Assembly (NCBI GenBank): GCA_018396635.1
Contig: JAGTQE010000009.1
Span: forward strand, 1-54,123
Reading direction: 5' to 3'
Length of the DNA stretch: 54,123 nt
From: Candidatus Bathyarchaeota archaeon
GTDB lineage: Archaea > Thermoproteota > Bathyarchaeia > Bathyarchaeales > DTEX01
Below are positions 17,684 to 26,725 of this stretch, piece by piece. Every line of letters begins with the position of its first letter. The first letter of the stretch is position 1. The position numbers and the translations under genes are program-made. The notes below the pieces were generated by a model. It did no database searches. It was not told where the DNA came from and was given only the letters and a program-made list of their open reading frames with translations.

Positions 17684-18652
17684 ATGGCATTAAGAAGAAT
17701 TGGGGTTGTTACGGCTGGTGGAGATGCTCCTGGAATGAACGCTGCTATACGCGCAATCGTCCGTTCAGCGGCATATAATGGTTTAGAGGTTATTGGGATT
17801 GAGAGGGGCTATGCGGGGCTTCTTGAGGGAAGATATAGAATCTTAGATAGGCGTTCTGTCAGCGGCATAATAAATTTGGGTGGGACGATACTCAGAACAA
17901 TACGCTGTGAGGAGATTAAGACAGATGAGGGCATAGAACGGGCGTCCGAATTCCTAAAAAGCATTAAAATTGATGGGCTTATAACGATCGGTGGGGACGG
18001 AACCTTTAGGGGTGCGAGTAGGCTTTATAGGGCCAGCGGTGTACCGATGGTTGGTGTTCCAGCAACAATAGATAATGATGTGGCTGGGACGGATACGACG
18101 ATAGGGTTCGATACGGCGGTTAATACTGCGCTTGAGGCGATAGATAGGATAAGGGATACGGCAACTTCCCATGAGAGAATATTTATAGTCGAGGTTATGG
18201 GTAGGCGTAGGGGCTTCCTAGCCCTTGAGGTAGGCTTAGCAGGAGGCGCCGAGATAATCCTTATACCAGAGATTAAGTGGGATCTTGAGAAGATCTGTGA
18301 TAGAATAAGGCGTGATAGGGAGGAGGGGAAGGTGTCTGAGATAATTGTTATGGCTGAGGGGGCTGGAGACAGTCGCCAAATAACCGACTATATAGCTAGG
18401 GAGACAGGGCAGAGCGTGAGACTGGTTGTTTTGGGCCATATACAGAGGGGTGGACCCCCAACAGCTAGAAGCCGAGCGCTCGCCTGTGAGTTCGGATATA
18501 AGGCTGTTGAGCTGCTGCTTACAGGCGAATCAAAGAGGATGGTTGGCGTAAGAGGCAACAATATAACCTCCGTAGACTTAGATTATTCTTGGATGGTTGA
18601 GAAAGAGATTGACTTAAGCCGATATAAGCTTGCAGAAATATTGTCGCTATAA
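17684..18652 (+). CDS. pfkA: ATP-dependent-type 6-phosphofructokinase
   Basis: The 322-residue enzyme phosphorylates fructose 6-phosphate to the 1,6-bisphosphate. It has GGDAPGMNAAIRAIVR at the N-terminus, the nucleotide loop GGDGTFRGA, the catalytic TIDNDVAGTDTTIGFDTA and LGHIQRGGPP. The glycine after GGD (GGDG) is the residue found in ATP-using rather than PPi-using enzymes (established for the family; not tested here). PfkA-type enzymes are uncommon in archaea, which more often use ADP- or PfkB-type kinases, so this points to particular lineages or transfer. The ATG at 17684 is the only good start. Confidence 0.93.
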   Translation: MALRRIGVVTAGGDAPGMNAAIRAIVRSAAYNGLEVIGIERGYAGLLEGRYRILDRRSVSGIINLGGTILRTIRCEEIKTDEGIERASEFLKSIKIDGLITIGGDGTFRGASRLYRASGVPMVGVPATIDNDVAGTDTTIGFDTAVNTALEAIDRIRDTATSHERIFIVEVMGRRRGFLALEVGLAGGAEIILIPEIKWDLEKICDRIRRDREEGKVSEIIVMAEGAGDSRQITDYIARETGQSVRLVVLGHIQRGGPPTARSRALACEFGYKAVELLLTGESKRMVGVRGNNITSVDLDYSWMVEKEIDLSRYKLAEILSL

Positions 18653-18664
18653 GCATTTACTCAA

Positions 18665-21370
18665 CTATGTTATGAAGTTCGTTAAACCAGCCTCCTTAGC
18701 AAGGTCTATGGCCCGCTCCATCTCCTTGGCCGTTAATCTTCTGCGCAGCTCCGGTACCTCGTATGCTCTCCACTCAGGCCTATACTGGAACATGACGTTA
18801 GTTCTGGTGTTTTTGCCAAGGTTATCTGCAATCCACTTAAGAATATGCTTTGTGCAGCACTCTAAATGGTTTGGTAGAACGAGAACGCGGATTATAAGCT
18901 CGCCATATTTACTGCCATAAATGTGGTTTCTTGTGCAGACATCCCAGTAGTTTGGTGCATCTGAGATTCTCTTGGCGCAGTCGAACGGCCCATACTTAAA
19001 GTCAAGTAGGTAAACGTCGACGAAGCCGGCGAGCAGCCTAGCGGTCTCCTCGCTGTAATATGAGTTTGAGTTCCAGACAACTGGAATATTAACGTTCACG
19101 TGATTAAATGTTTCAAGCCACTGCTCAAGCCAAGGCGTAGGCTCACCACCAACCAAATTAGCGTTTCTGCAGCCACTCTTACGTAACCCCTCAACAGCCA
19201 AGGCCAAACGCCTAGGAGAATAAACTTCCCCGCTCTCGAACCACTGACTATTATGTACAAGCAGGCCATTCGCAATAAACCTATTTGTATTCTGTACTCT
19301 AATGTCAAAAACCAAGGTTTCTCCAGTCAACTTTGATGTTCTCTCCACTTTATCCCAGAAAATATCAGCGTTCACTAACATCTTCAGCCTAAATAAATCC
19401 TCTAGCAATATTCTGTCAGATAGAATTTCTAGGCATAAGAGTCTTATTGCGGCAGAAACCTTACTCAAAAATTTTTTGGCATATAAATCATTACTGTCCA
19501 TATTCATGTAATACTTTATTAGGCTGCGGGAAACATTAAGCATCTCAGATAACTCCCGCTGAGAAATATTTAGCATTCTCATACCTTCCCTTATCACTTT
19601 CCACGTAGGCTCTGCAAGATTTTGGGATAACATCTCAATATTTCTCAATCTATCCTCAAAGAATGATGCTACTTTTTCGAGCTTAAATCTTGGAAATGGT
19701 CTATTTTTAGACTCCAAGTAACCATATCCTTTTAAAACTAAACTTACGTTACGCTGCGTGAGTCGTAATCTACTCCTTATATCTTTTAACAGGTCACTAA
19801 TATTTGGAATAACATCTATATGCTGCCTAGGAGAAGCTCTTAGCTTCAGCACTTCCTCTAGCTTCTCAATCTTTTCAGGAGATGAGAAGCCTACAAAAAT
19901 CTTATAGCGACTCAAATTTTCGCCTGTAATCGAGAGCCTAAATGTTTTTTCAACCCGCCCATTTCTCTTACGAAATACTGGGTGAAGTTGCGATATTATT
20001 CCATAGCGACATAGTAAAATTTGCACTTGCAATAGCAGCCTCTCACTCGCCGAATACAACACTATTTCCTTATTTTTACTGTGGACTGTAGCCTCGCAAT
20101 CAAAGAACCCCCTTAAAAATGATGAAACCATATTATTGTCAGCTCGCATAATTATCCATGGTACTTCTCTAAATTTTGAGCGAGATAACAGGTGCGGGGC
20201 AATCTCACTTAGAAAGTTAAAGATGTCGGCAGATCTAACTATAGCTCGAAAAATTCCCTTATACTCTAACACTTTCGGTGTTAAACCGAAGACCTTCTTA
20301 AAGCAGTTGACGTAATCTTCAATTAGGGATTGATTAGTGTTGGTAAATACTATGTTGTAATGGTTCTTCCTCTTATAGAGATGCCCATCGCCAAGTAAGT
20401 ATCCAATAACTCGGCATAGCTCTGATGTAATAGTGATGGTTGGGGCATTTTTATAAAAAGCTTTAGGGGTGGGGTTCCCAATATTTATTTTTGTGAATCC
20501 CTTAATCTCGGGTATAAACTTGAGAGCGGCTATATAATCACCTTCCCTCAATTTCTCGGCTGGAACTGGAATAATAAGTCCATTGTGACAGGTGTATAAC
20601 AAGTGATTCGATGTAACTACTATTTTTCTTCCAGTCCGCGTCACTATCTCTATAAGGTCGTTGGCTAATCTTCGTGACACGCCGTTACAAAGATCTACTG
20701 TAGCTTTTGCTTCCTCATTTATTGAAAAAATGTTTAGATTTGTTGGTGCACAAAGGCTTCCGTAAACTTCCTTCGGTTCACCGGTAGCATACTCGTCGAA
20801 AATTTTAGCAATTTCAGTTAATGTGCCATCAGAGAGCAAAACTAGACTATCTCCTGTTATACATATGGTCCAGTTCTGGCAGTGTAGGCATCTAATTGTG
20901 CATCCCATGGTGAATATTGTTCCGGATGGAACTAGTTCTGGCTCTTCGCCTATATGTTCGAAGATTGATGAAACTGTTATTTGTGTTCCACATCTGCAGT
21001 AGCCTAATTCACCCTTAAGGCGGTTTACACCGCATCGCCTATTGCAGAGGTGGCATCGCTCGAGGATCCTCTTTGCGATGGCTATTTTGAGGTCTAGGTA
21101 GGATTTCTCAGGGGTAGCAATATCCTTTAGGCTTATTTTTCCAGAATCTATTTCGCCTTGAATCCTGTAGAAGTTCTCGGTTAGCTTTTCATGCTTAGCC
21201 CATAAGCTTTCAAGCGGCTCATCCTCATCAAACTCGGCTGGAATCTTCTTTGCAATCATAAATTTAGCGGGCTTCTCATCGTTCATAACGGCAAAGTATC
21301 TAGATAAGCTAGCCCTAACCCTCTCATCATAGAGGACCTCTACGGCATCTCTCCTAAAAATGCGCCACAT
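18665..21370 (-). CDS. PflX-type radical SAM protein interrupted by an intein
   Basis: The 901-residue precursor has exteins at 1-169 and 708-901, giving a 363-residue mature radical SAM protein of the PflX (COG1313) kind. Cysteine-rich block CHLCNRRCG...GYCRCG (106-127) precedes the SAM cluster C157-x3-C161-x2-C164 in GCTIRCLHC. The second extein continues with SQWFESGEVYSPRRLA, the GGEPTPWLEQWL motif, LLDFKYGPFDC and MFQYRPEWRA. Substrate is unknown; relatives activate glycyl radical enzymes or have unassigned roles. The intein interrupts the protein five residues after the cluster motif, so activity should depend on splicing. The ATG at 21370 is the start. Confidence 0.92.
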   Translation of the reverse strand: MWRIFRRDAVEVLYDERVRASLSRYFAVMNDEKPAKFMIAKKIPAEFDEDEPLESLWAKHEKLTENFYRIQGEIDSGKISLKDIATPEKSYLDLKIAIAKRILERCHLCNRRCGVNRLKGELGYCRCGTQITVSSIFEHIGEEPELVPSGTIFTMGCTIRCLHCQNWTICITGDSLVLLSDGTLTEIAKIFDEYATGEPKEVYGSLCAPTNLNIFSINEEAKATVDLCNGVSRRLANDLIEIVTRTGRKIVVTSNHLLYTCHNGLIIPVPAEKLREGDYIAALKFIPEIKGFTKINIGNPTPKAFYKNAPTITITSELCRVIGYLLGDGHLYKRKNHYNIVFTNTNQSLIEDYVNCFKKVFGLTPKVLEYKGIFRAIVRSADIFNFLSEIAPHLLSRSKFREVPWIIMRADNNMVSSFLRGFFDCEATVHSKNKEIVLYSASERLLLQVQILLCRYGIISQLHPVFRKRNGRVEKTFRLSITGENLSRYKIFVGFSSPEKIEKLEEVLKLRASPRQHIDVIPNISDLLKDIRSRLRLTQRNVSLVLKGYGYLESKNRPFPRFKLEKVASFFEDRLRNIEMLSQNLAEPTWKVIREGMRMLNISQRELSEMLNVSRSLIKYYMNMDSNDLYAKKFLSKVSAAIRLLCLEILSDRILLEDLFRLKMLVNADIFWDKVERTSKLTGETLVFDIRVQNTNRFIANGLLVHNSQWFESGEVYSPRRLALAVEGLRKSGCRNANLVGGEPTPWLEQWLETFNHVNVNIPVVWNSNSYYSEETARLLAGFVDVYLLDFKYGPFDCAKRISDAPNYWDVCTRNHIYGSKYGELIIRVLVLPNHLECCTKHILKWIADNLGKNTRTNVMFQYRPEWRAYEVPELRRRLTAKEMERAIDLAKEAGLTNFIT
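19250..20863 (-). mobile_element. Intein (538 residues) with LAGLIDADG homing endonuclease and HTH-like segments
   Basis: The intein spans residues 170-707 of the host protein. It begins with Cys170 in block A (CITGDSLVLL). Block B has TSNH (253-256). It ends FIANGLLVHN with His706-Asn707 and Ser708 as first residue of the C-extein. Two LAGLIDADG motifs are seen: VIGYLLGDGHL (321-331) and SFLRGFFDCEA (417-427), each with an acidic residue in the catalytic position. Between the second motif and the splicing C-terminus lie two helix-turn-helix-like stretches, LLKDIRSRLRLTQRNVSLVL (527-546) and LNISQRELSEMLNVSRSLIK (600-619). All splicing and nuclease residues look intact, so it may be both splicing-active and mobile. 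Confidence 0.93.
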
Positions 21371-21603
21371 AACCCTCTAAAAATATTCGAAAAAGCATCT
21401 ATTAAGGTTTTAGTTAAGCATAATCCATCGACTTTTAGGCGCTTAGATCTTTGTTCCCACAGCTAAATAGTCTTCTTGCCAAACCGCTCTTTAACTAATT
21501 TACTTAACATCACCTATGTGAATCATTCAAGAATCCTCTTCTCAAGAGAAATCTTTTAAGGAATTGTTAAGGGTTTGGTGGTAAGAAGAGCTTCTGACCT
21601 GAT

Positions 21604-22455
21604 ATGTTTATATTGTTGGGCGAAGAAAGTTTGTTTTGGGTTTATGCGTTGGCTAAATTATTTGATAGGATTGTTTGGGTATTTTCTCTAGCCTTAACAG
21701 CATTTATCATAGCATATGTATGGTATATTACTGTTCCAAGTGAGCGTACAATCGACACTAATATGCCAGTAATATTTGGTGAGAGAATTCTTTTACCATT
21801 GCCCCGAAAGGTTAGCGAATTAACTGTTGAAGAGGCGATACTGTTAAGGAGAAGCATTAGAGAATATACCAATGAGCCGGTGAACCTAAGCGATTTAGCG
21901 ATGATTCTCTGGGCAGCATACGGGATAACTGAGCCTAAACTAGGTTTTAGGGCGGCGCCAAGTGCGGGCGCCACGTATCCTCTAGAAATCTACGTTGTGA
22001 TAGGCGAGAGGGGTGTGAAATATTCTGAGGGATTCCTTGCCGGAGGGATTTACAAATATGAGCCGCATAGCCACACCCTTACGCTAGTTAAGGGGGGAGA
22101 TTATCGAGGGGAGCTTATGGGCGCATCTTTAGGTCAGAGATGGGTTGGCGAGGCTCCATTGAGCGTTGTTATTTGTGCAGTCTTTGAGAGAACTACTTGG
22201 ATTTATGGCGAGAGGGGTAGAGTTAGATATGTTCCAATGGAGGCCGGCCATGCTGGACAGAATATATATCTTATGGCTACGGCACTTAATTACGGCGCTG
22301 TAGTCGTTGGAGCTTTTGATGATGGTTTAGTGGCTAAGATTATTAATTCTAAACCGGAGGAGAAGCCGTTATACGTGATTCCCATAGGTGTTCCAAGAAG
22401 TCCGCCTAAAACGTCCTTTGAAGATATCTGGGAGTATATTAAGTCTAGGAGGTGA
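21604..22455 (+). CDS. Membrane-anchored SagB-type nitroreductase
   Basis: The 283-residue protein has one N-terminal membrane helix (about 27-46) followed by an FMN-dependent nitroreductase domain of the SagB/ThcOx type: EEAILLRRSIREYT (flavin-phosphate region), DLAMILWAAYGIT, RAAPSAGATYPLEIYVV, GGIYKYEP and EAGHAGQNIYLMATALNYG. SagB enzymes oxidise azolines in peptides, but many archaeal members are not near peptide-maturation genes, and none is seen here. The membrane anchor and the adjacent membrane protein suggest a membrane redox unit (inference). The start is uncertain: no strong ribosome-binding site precedes 21604. Confidence 0.85.
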   Translation: MFILLGEESLFWVYALAKLFDRIVWVFSLALTAFIIAYVWYITVPSERTIDTNMPVIFGERILLPLPRKVSELTVEEAILLRRSIREYTNEPVNLSDLAMILWAAYGITEPKLGFRAAPSAGATYPLEIYVVIGERGVKYSEGFLAGGIYKYEPHSHTLTLVKGGDYRGELMGASLGQRWVGEAPLSVVICAVFERTTWIYGERGRVRYVPMEAGHAGQNIYLMATALNYGAVVVGAFDDGLVAKIINSKPEEKPLYVIPIGVPRSPPKTSFEDIWEYIKSRR

Positions 22456-22796
22456 AGGTCATTGTTAAGAGAGCGACGCTAGTAAAATTATCTTTGCTGA
22501 TAGTTGAGTTCACCTCACTCCCTCTAATGGTGCTAGCGTCAATATACCTGTTTAGTGGATATCAGATGCTTAACCCAGAGGTAAAAGTGATTCCGGAACC
22601 AAGGAGAATTCACATGGACAGATTTTTGAGAATTCTGGCAATATTTCTTATGTATCTCCATGCATTAGGCGGCATAATAATTGTGGCTGAGAGGCGTTTC
22701 AGAAGAGAAGCCAAAAGGAAGATGATTGAGGCAGCGTTAATCATGGCGATAACTATGCTGCTAATCGCCTTCTTGATTATAGAATTGGGGGTATGA
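22452..22796 (+). CDS. Small membrane protein paired with the nitroreductase
   Basis: The product (111-114 residues) has three predicted membrane helices: LSLLIVEFTSLPLMVLASIY, LRILAIFLMYLHALGGIIIV and a C-terminal AALIMAITMLLIAFLIIEL. Histidines occur in RIHMDRFL and YLHALGG, at each end of the second helix, which could bind heme but do not prove it. I know no family name for it. The GTG at 22452 overlaps the nitroreductase stop, but a perfect GGAGGTGA (22447-22454) covers that GTG and points instead at ATT at 22461 with five bases between. Either start gives the same helices. The tight linkage implies co-function with the nitroreductase. Confidence 0.7.
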   Translation: MKVIVKRATLVKLSLLIVEFTSLPLMVLASIYLFSGYQMLNPEVKVIPEPRRIHMDRFLRILAIFLMYLHALGGIIIVAERRFRREAKRKMIEAALIMAITMLLIAFLIIELGV

Positions 22797-22799
22797 AAA

Positions 22800-22807
22800 C
22801 TTATAGA
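22800..22807 (+). promoter_or_regulatory. TATA box of the asparaginase-like gene
   Basis: CTTATAGA is centred about 27 bases before the ATG at 22831. It fits a leaderless transcript and excludes the earlier in-frame ATG at 22807, which would overlap the box. Confidence 0.5.
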
Positions 22808-22830
22808 TGCGGAATAACTACATGTATTTT

Positions 22831-23745
22831 ATGGGTCAAGTTACGCCTGCTATCATTGCAACTTGGAGCTTTGGTTTAAAGGCTGCGGAGGCTGGTATGA
22901 GGGTTCTTAAGGCTAAGGGTTCTGCTTTGGATGCTGTTGAGGAGGCGGTGAAGGCTGTGGAGAACGATTTATCGATCAGAAGTGTGGGTTTAGGGGGCTA
23001 CCCAAATATGTTAGGTGATGTAGAATTGGATGCGTCAATAATGGATGGCTCAACATTAAGGGCTGGAGCCGTCGCCGCCGTAAAGAACGTGAAGAACCCG
23101 ATATCTCTGGCGAGGAAGGTTATGGAGTTAACCCCGCACGTTATGTTAGTGGGTGAAGGGGCATGCATGTTCGCGCGCTTAATCGGCTTGGAGCATCGTA
23201 TGCCGCTACAACCTGAAGCTGAAAAGGCCTGGAGAGAATATATAGTGCGAGTGATGCATTCGAGGCCTGAGAAGGGGACTCTAGAATTCTGGGCCAAATA
23301 TATTCATGAGTTGAGGAGTCATGATACTATTGGCGTTGTAGCGATCGATGGGAATGGAAATGTTGCTGCGGGATGTTCGACGAGTGGTTTAGCGTTTAAG
23401 ATGCCTGGAAGGGTTGGAGACTCGCCGATAATAGGCTCAGGGATCTATGCAGATAATCTTGCTGGGGGTGCGAGTGCAACCGGCCTAGGCGAGGATATTA
23501 TGCGGTTCTGCGTCACGAGAATGGTTGTCGAATACATGTATAGGGGGATGAGCGCTCAGGAGGCTGCGGACGCCGCTATAGATTTTATTCTTAAGAGGGA
23601 TGGAAATGCTAAACACATAGCAGTTGTAGCATTGGATGCTAGGGGGAGGCCTGGGGCCTCGACAACATATGACACATTTGAGTATGCGTTCATGGGAGCT
23701 GATATGGATAAGCCGGTGCTAAGATCAATTAATAGACTTAAATAA
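22831..23745 (+). CDS. Asparaginase/isoaspartyl peptidase family Ntn hydrolase
   Basis: The roughly 304-residue protein belongs to the glycosylasparaginase/type 2 asparaginase family. Precursors self-cleave before a threonine that becomes the nucleophile, and the conserved site SHDTIGVVAIDGNGNVAAG is present, with cleavage expected between D and T. Downstream are CSTSGLAFKMPGRVGDSPIIG, YADNLAGGASATGLGED and GGASATG, typical of the beta subunit. The substrate may be asparagine, isoaspartyl dipeptides or glycosylasparagine. The frame is open from 22807, but TATA CTTATAGA (22800-22807) lies about 27 bases before ATG 22831, predicting a leaderless start there. Confidence 0.9.
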   Translation: MGQVTPAIIATWSFGLKAAEAGMRVLKAKGSALDAVEEAVKAVENDLSIRSVGLGGYPNMLGDVELDASIMDGSTLRAGAVAAVKNVKNPISLARKVMELTPHVMLVGEGACMFARLIGLEHRMPLQPEAEKAWREYIVRVMHSRPEKGTLEFWAKYIHELRSHDTIGVVAIDGNGNVAAGCSTSGLAFKMPGRVGDSPIIGSGIYADNLAGGASATGLGEDIMRFCVTRMVVEYMYRGMSAQEAADAAIDFILKRDGNAKHIAVVALDARGRPGASTTYDTFEYAFMGADMDKPVLRSINRLK

Positions 23746-23868
23746 TTGTCCTTATATTCGATTTTCATTTTCAATTTTTTAGAACTTAGTTGGAAATATA
23801 GAAAATCTTTTAAGGCCCTGAATATGGGAATAGCCTCTCCTCTCTCCTTTTTATTCGTTTTACTCGCA

Positions 23869-25179
23869 TTATGGGTAAACTCTGTTTAATAGTCTTGGGA
23901 AGGCTATTGCATCTCTTATGTGGCTCAATTTACATATCCACATGATTGTTCTCTCTACGCCCAGCCCGAAGCCTGCGTGCGGCACTGAGCCCCAGCGTCT
24001 TAGATCTATGTACCATTCATAGTCGTTTGGGTTTAAGTTATTCTCTTTTATTCTCTCTAGGAGCTCATTCTCATCGTCGATCCTCTGACCCCCACCAGTT
24101 ATCTCCCCATAGCCCTCAGGTGCAAGTAGATCTGCCGATAATGTTACTTCAGGCCTATTTGGATCCGGCTTATGATAGAAGGCCTTCGCCCTCCTTGGGT
24201 AGTGGGTTACGAAGAATGGTTTATCGAATTTTAGGGTTAGATGCTTCTCCTCAATCCAGCCTAGGTCATTGCCCCACTCAAACTTTATCCCATCCCTGTT
24301 CAGTATTTCAACAGCCTCATCATATGTTATTCTTGGGAATGGGGGCTCAGCCTTCAAGAGGTCTGAGGGAGATCTGCCTAGGGCTTCTAGGTCTCTGATG
24401 GTTGACGGCTTCTCGCATAGCCTGCGAATTACATGGAATAACAATTCTTCCTCAATCTTCATTATCCCCTCTAAATCGCACCATGGGACCTCAACTTCAA
24501 GATGCCAGAACTCAGTTAGATGGCGTCTCGTTTTGGACTTCTCAGCCCTGAATGAGGGAGCTATGGTATATATTTTCCCTAAGCTAGCTATTGCAGCCTC
24601 AGCGTAAAGCTGCCAGCTCTGCGTCAAATAGGCTGTTTTATCAAAGTATCTAACGCTAAATAATGTTGCTCCTCCCTCACAGGCTGCGGTTATAAGCGTA
24701 GGTGCATGGAACTCTGTAAACCCATTCTCATCCAGCCATTCTCTGGCAGCCTTAAGAAACTCAGCCCTTATGCGCAGAATTCTCTGCATCTTCTGGCTCC
24801 TAATCCATAGATGCCTATTGTCTAGGAGAAAATCCGGGCCATGATACTTCTTCGCTATTGGGAAGCCATCCTTAGCCCTATTAATAACCCTTAAATCGGA
24901 GACATGCACCTCATATCCTCCAGGGGCCCTTTTATCCTCCCTGACAACGCCCATTAGCTCAAGGGTTGACTCTAAAGTAAGCTTTTTCGCCTCCTCGAAG
25001 ACTGAACTATCAACCTTATCCTTCTTCATTGTGCATTGGATTACGCCGGTTCCATCCCTAACTATTAGGAAGTGTATGCCGCCGCTTGAACGCTTATTAT
25101 GGAGCCAGCCCCTAATAAACACCTCTTCATTAGAGTATCTTCCGGAAAGTATCTCTGATATATAAGCTGGCTTTGGCAT
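23869..25179 (-). CDS. asnS: Asparaginyl-tRNA synthetase
   Basis: The 436-residue class IIb synthetase has an N-terminal OB-fold anticodon domain (VFIRGWLHNKRSSGGIHFLIVRDG), motif 2 in PSFRAEKSKTRRHLTEFWHLEVE, and motif 3 in GFGLGVERTIMWI. The sequence CEGGATLFSV followed by YLTQSWQLYAEAAI distinguishes AsnRS from archaeal AspRS (which has EGGTELFPV), so it should charge tRNA-Asn directly. Length is normal and no insertion is seen. The ATG at 25179 is the natural start. It is convergent with the asparaginase-like gene. Confidence 0.92.
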   Translation of the reverse strand: MPKPAYISEILSGRYSNEEVFIRGWLHNKRSSGGIHFLIVRDGTGVIQCTMKKDKVDSSVFEEAKKLTLESTLELMGVVREDKRAPGGYEVHVSDLRVINRAKDGFPIAKKYHGPDFLLDNRHLWIRSQKMQRILRIRAEFLKAAREWLDENGFTEFHAPTLITAACEGGATLFSVRYFDKTAYLTQSWQLYAEAAIASLGKIYTIAPSFRAEKSKTRRHLTEFWHLEVEVPWCDLEGIMKIEEELLFHVIRRLCEKPSTIRDLEALGRSPSDLLKAEPPFPRITYDEAVEILNRDGIKFEWGNDLGWIEEKHLTLKFDKPFFVTHYPRRAKAFYHKPDPNRPEVTLSADLLAPEGYGEITGGGQRIDDENELLERIKENNLNPNDYEWYIDLRRWGSVPHAGFGLGVERTIMWICKLSHIRDAIAFPRLLNRVYP

Positions 25180-25270
25180 ACAAACCCTCTTATAGGCTGG
25201 TGAGTCAAATTTAATTTTACAAAGGATGCCAATAATATTAACTTAGCGTTTATGGTTATTAATAGAATTT

Positions 25271-26716
25271 TTAGGAGGCCTTACCCTTCCTCTCCCGCAC
25301 CCTATGGAGGATCCTCCTTAGTATCTCCTCGTCTGGCAGTACTCCCGGAGGCGGCTCAACAACCTTCTTCAATGGTAAGGGGACATGATCCATCCGATAT
25401 GTTGTCCCCTCAGCCTCAATGCCGACAAATGCTGATGGGATCACAACGTCAGCCATTAGGGCCGTTGAGGATAGGCATGGATCTATGACTATCAGCGGTC
25501 TCCTAACGAGGTTTTCAACTGCCTTCCTCGGGAAGCTTGAGACCGGATCGGATGCTATGACGAGCGTGGCGTCAACATCCCCCCTATATAGGACGTCTAC
25601 CGCCGATGTTTCGCCCGGATTATATCTTGGATAGCCATGGGAGAAGTCGACGGCATATGGGTAGCCCGTCTGCCACGTGAACACGACGTTGGCGCCCGTC
25701 ACATTGAAGTGTCCTCTCATAGGCATTATGAGAAACTTAGTGTACTTATTTAAGTCTCTTGTAAGCTTTATCGCAGCCTCAATGTTTCTAGATCTGCCTT
25801 CACTCATCGTCAAGCCCAGGCCGAAGAAGAGTATGCCGAATCTAGCGTTAACCATGAGGTCTGCCAGCTTCTCAAGATCTTCTACTGGAACCCCCGCCAC
25901 CTCATCCACATCTAAATCTTCATCACGGATCAGCGCCCTCAAGGCTTGGAGAACTTCATAATCCTCATTGGGCCTGACCTTAATGAATATGTCGGCTAAA
26001 TCTGCCGACCTAGTTTTTCTAACATCAACTACGACGAGCTTTCTCTCCTCTGGTGGAGGTAAAAACCATCTCTCCTCCTCTTCCTCCTTAAGGAGGCGTT
26101 CCGCAACCTCGCTCTTAAAGGCTAGGCTGGCGGCCCTATATCGCTTCTTCCTAGCGGTTTCTAGGATGAGCTTTGACAAATATCGCTTCCACGCAGCCCT
26201 CTGGAAGCGCCCCTCAGCTAGGGCGGTGTAGCGTTCTATGTGGCGTGGATGGGCGCTCCAGGGATTGCTCCCCCAATAAATTATTAAGTCTGCTCTATGG
26301 CGTATCTGGCCTAATGTGCATGCTGGCAACCCAACCTCCTGTATAGCTAAGATTGATGGCCCATGGCAGACAGTCGTAGTGTTATCAATTATGCCGCCAA
26401 CCTCCTCAGCGATCTCCAAGCCAACCCTCACGGCCTCACAGCTGGTATTACTCCAGCCATATAGGAGCGGGTATGAAGCGCCGGCCAATATGTCCGCCGC
26501 CCTCTCGATGGCTTCATCCAATGACGTCTCCACGAGCTTACCATCCCTTCTAATCAGCGGCCTAGTATTCCTATTCCTATGATACTCCATAAATTTAGAT
26601 GCGCCTAGAGAACAGGCATTCCTAACATCGTATATCTGGTTATCCTCAACTATAATCTCTATATCATCACAGCAGCAGCCGCAGAATGGACAAACAACTC
26701 CATAAATAGTCTGCAT
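25271..26716 (-). CDS. fwdB: Formylmethanofuran dehydrogenase subunit B
   Basis: The 481-residue protein is the molybdopterin/tungstopterin catalytic subunit that reduces CO2 to formate for N-formylmethanofuran. An N-terminal 4Fe-4S motif uses Cys9, Cys12, Cys16 and Cys35 (VCPFCGCCCDD). The metal ligand is Cys117 in TVCHGPS, so this is the cysteine, not selenocysteine, form. Other family blocks are YWGSNPWSAHPRHIERY and MRGHFNVTGAN. It is longer than the usual roughly 430 residues owing to a charged insertion near 171-222. It lies downstream of fwdD with a 9-base gap. Subunits A and C are not in the window. Confidence 0.95.
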   Translation of the reverse strand: MQTIYGVVCPFCGCCCDDIEIIVEDNQIYDVRNACSLGASKFMEYHRNRNTRPLIRRDGKLVETSLDEAIERAADILAGASYPLLYGWSNTSCEAVRVGLEIAEEVGGIIDNTTTVCHGPSILAIQEVGLPACTLGQIRHRADLIIYWGSNPWSAHPRHIERYTALAEGRFQRAAWKRYLSKLILETARKKRYRAASLAFKSEVAERLLKEEEEERWFLPPPEERKLVVVDVRKTRSADLADIFIKVRPNEDYEVLQALRALIRDEDLDVDEVAGVPVEDLEKLADLMVNARFGILFFGLGLTMSEGRSRNIEAAIKLTRDLNKYTKFLIMPMRGHFNVTGANVVFTWQTGYPYAVDFSHGYPRYNPGETSAVDVLYRGDVDATLVIASDPVSSFPRKAVENLVRRPLIVIDPCLSSTALMADVVIPSAFVGIEAEGTTYRMDHVPLPLKKVVEPPPGVLPDEEILRRILHRVRERKGKAS

Positions 26717-26725
26717 AAGAGCTCC

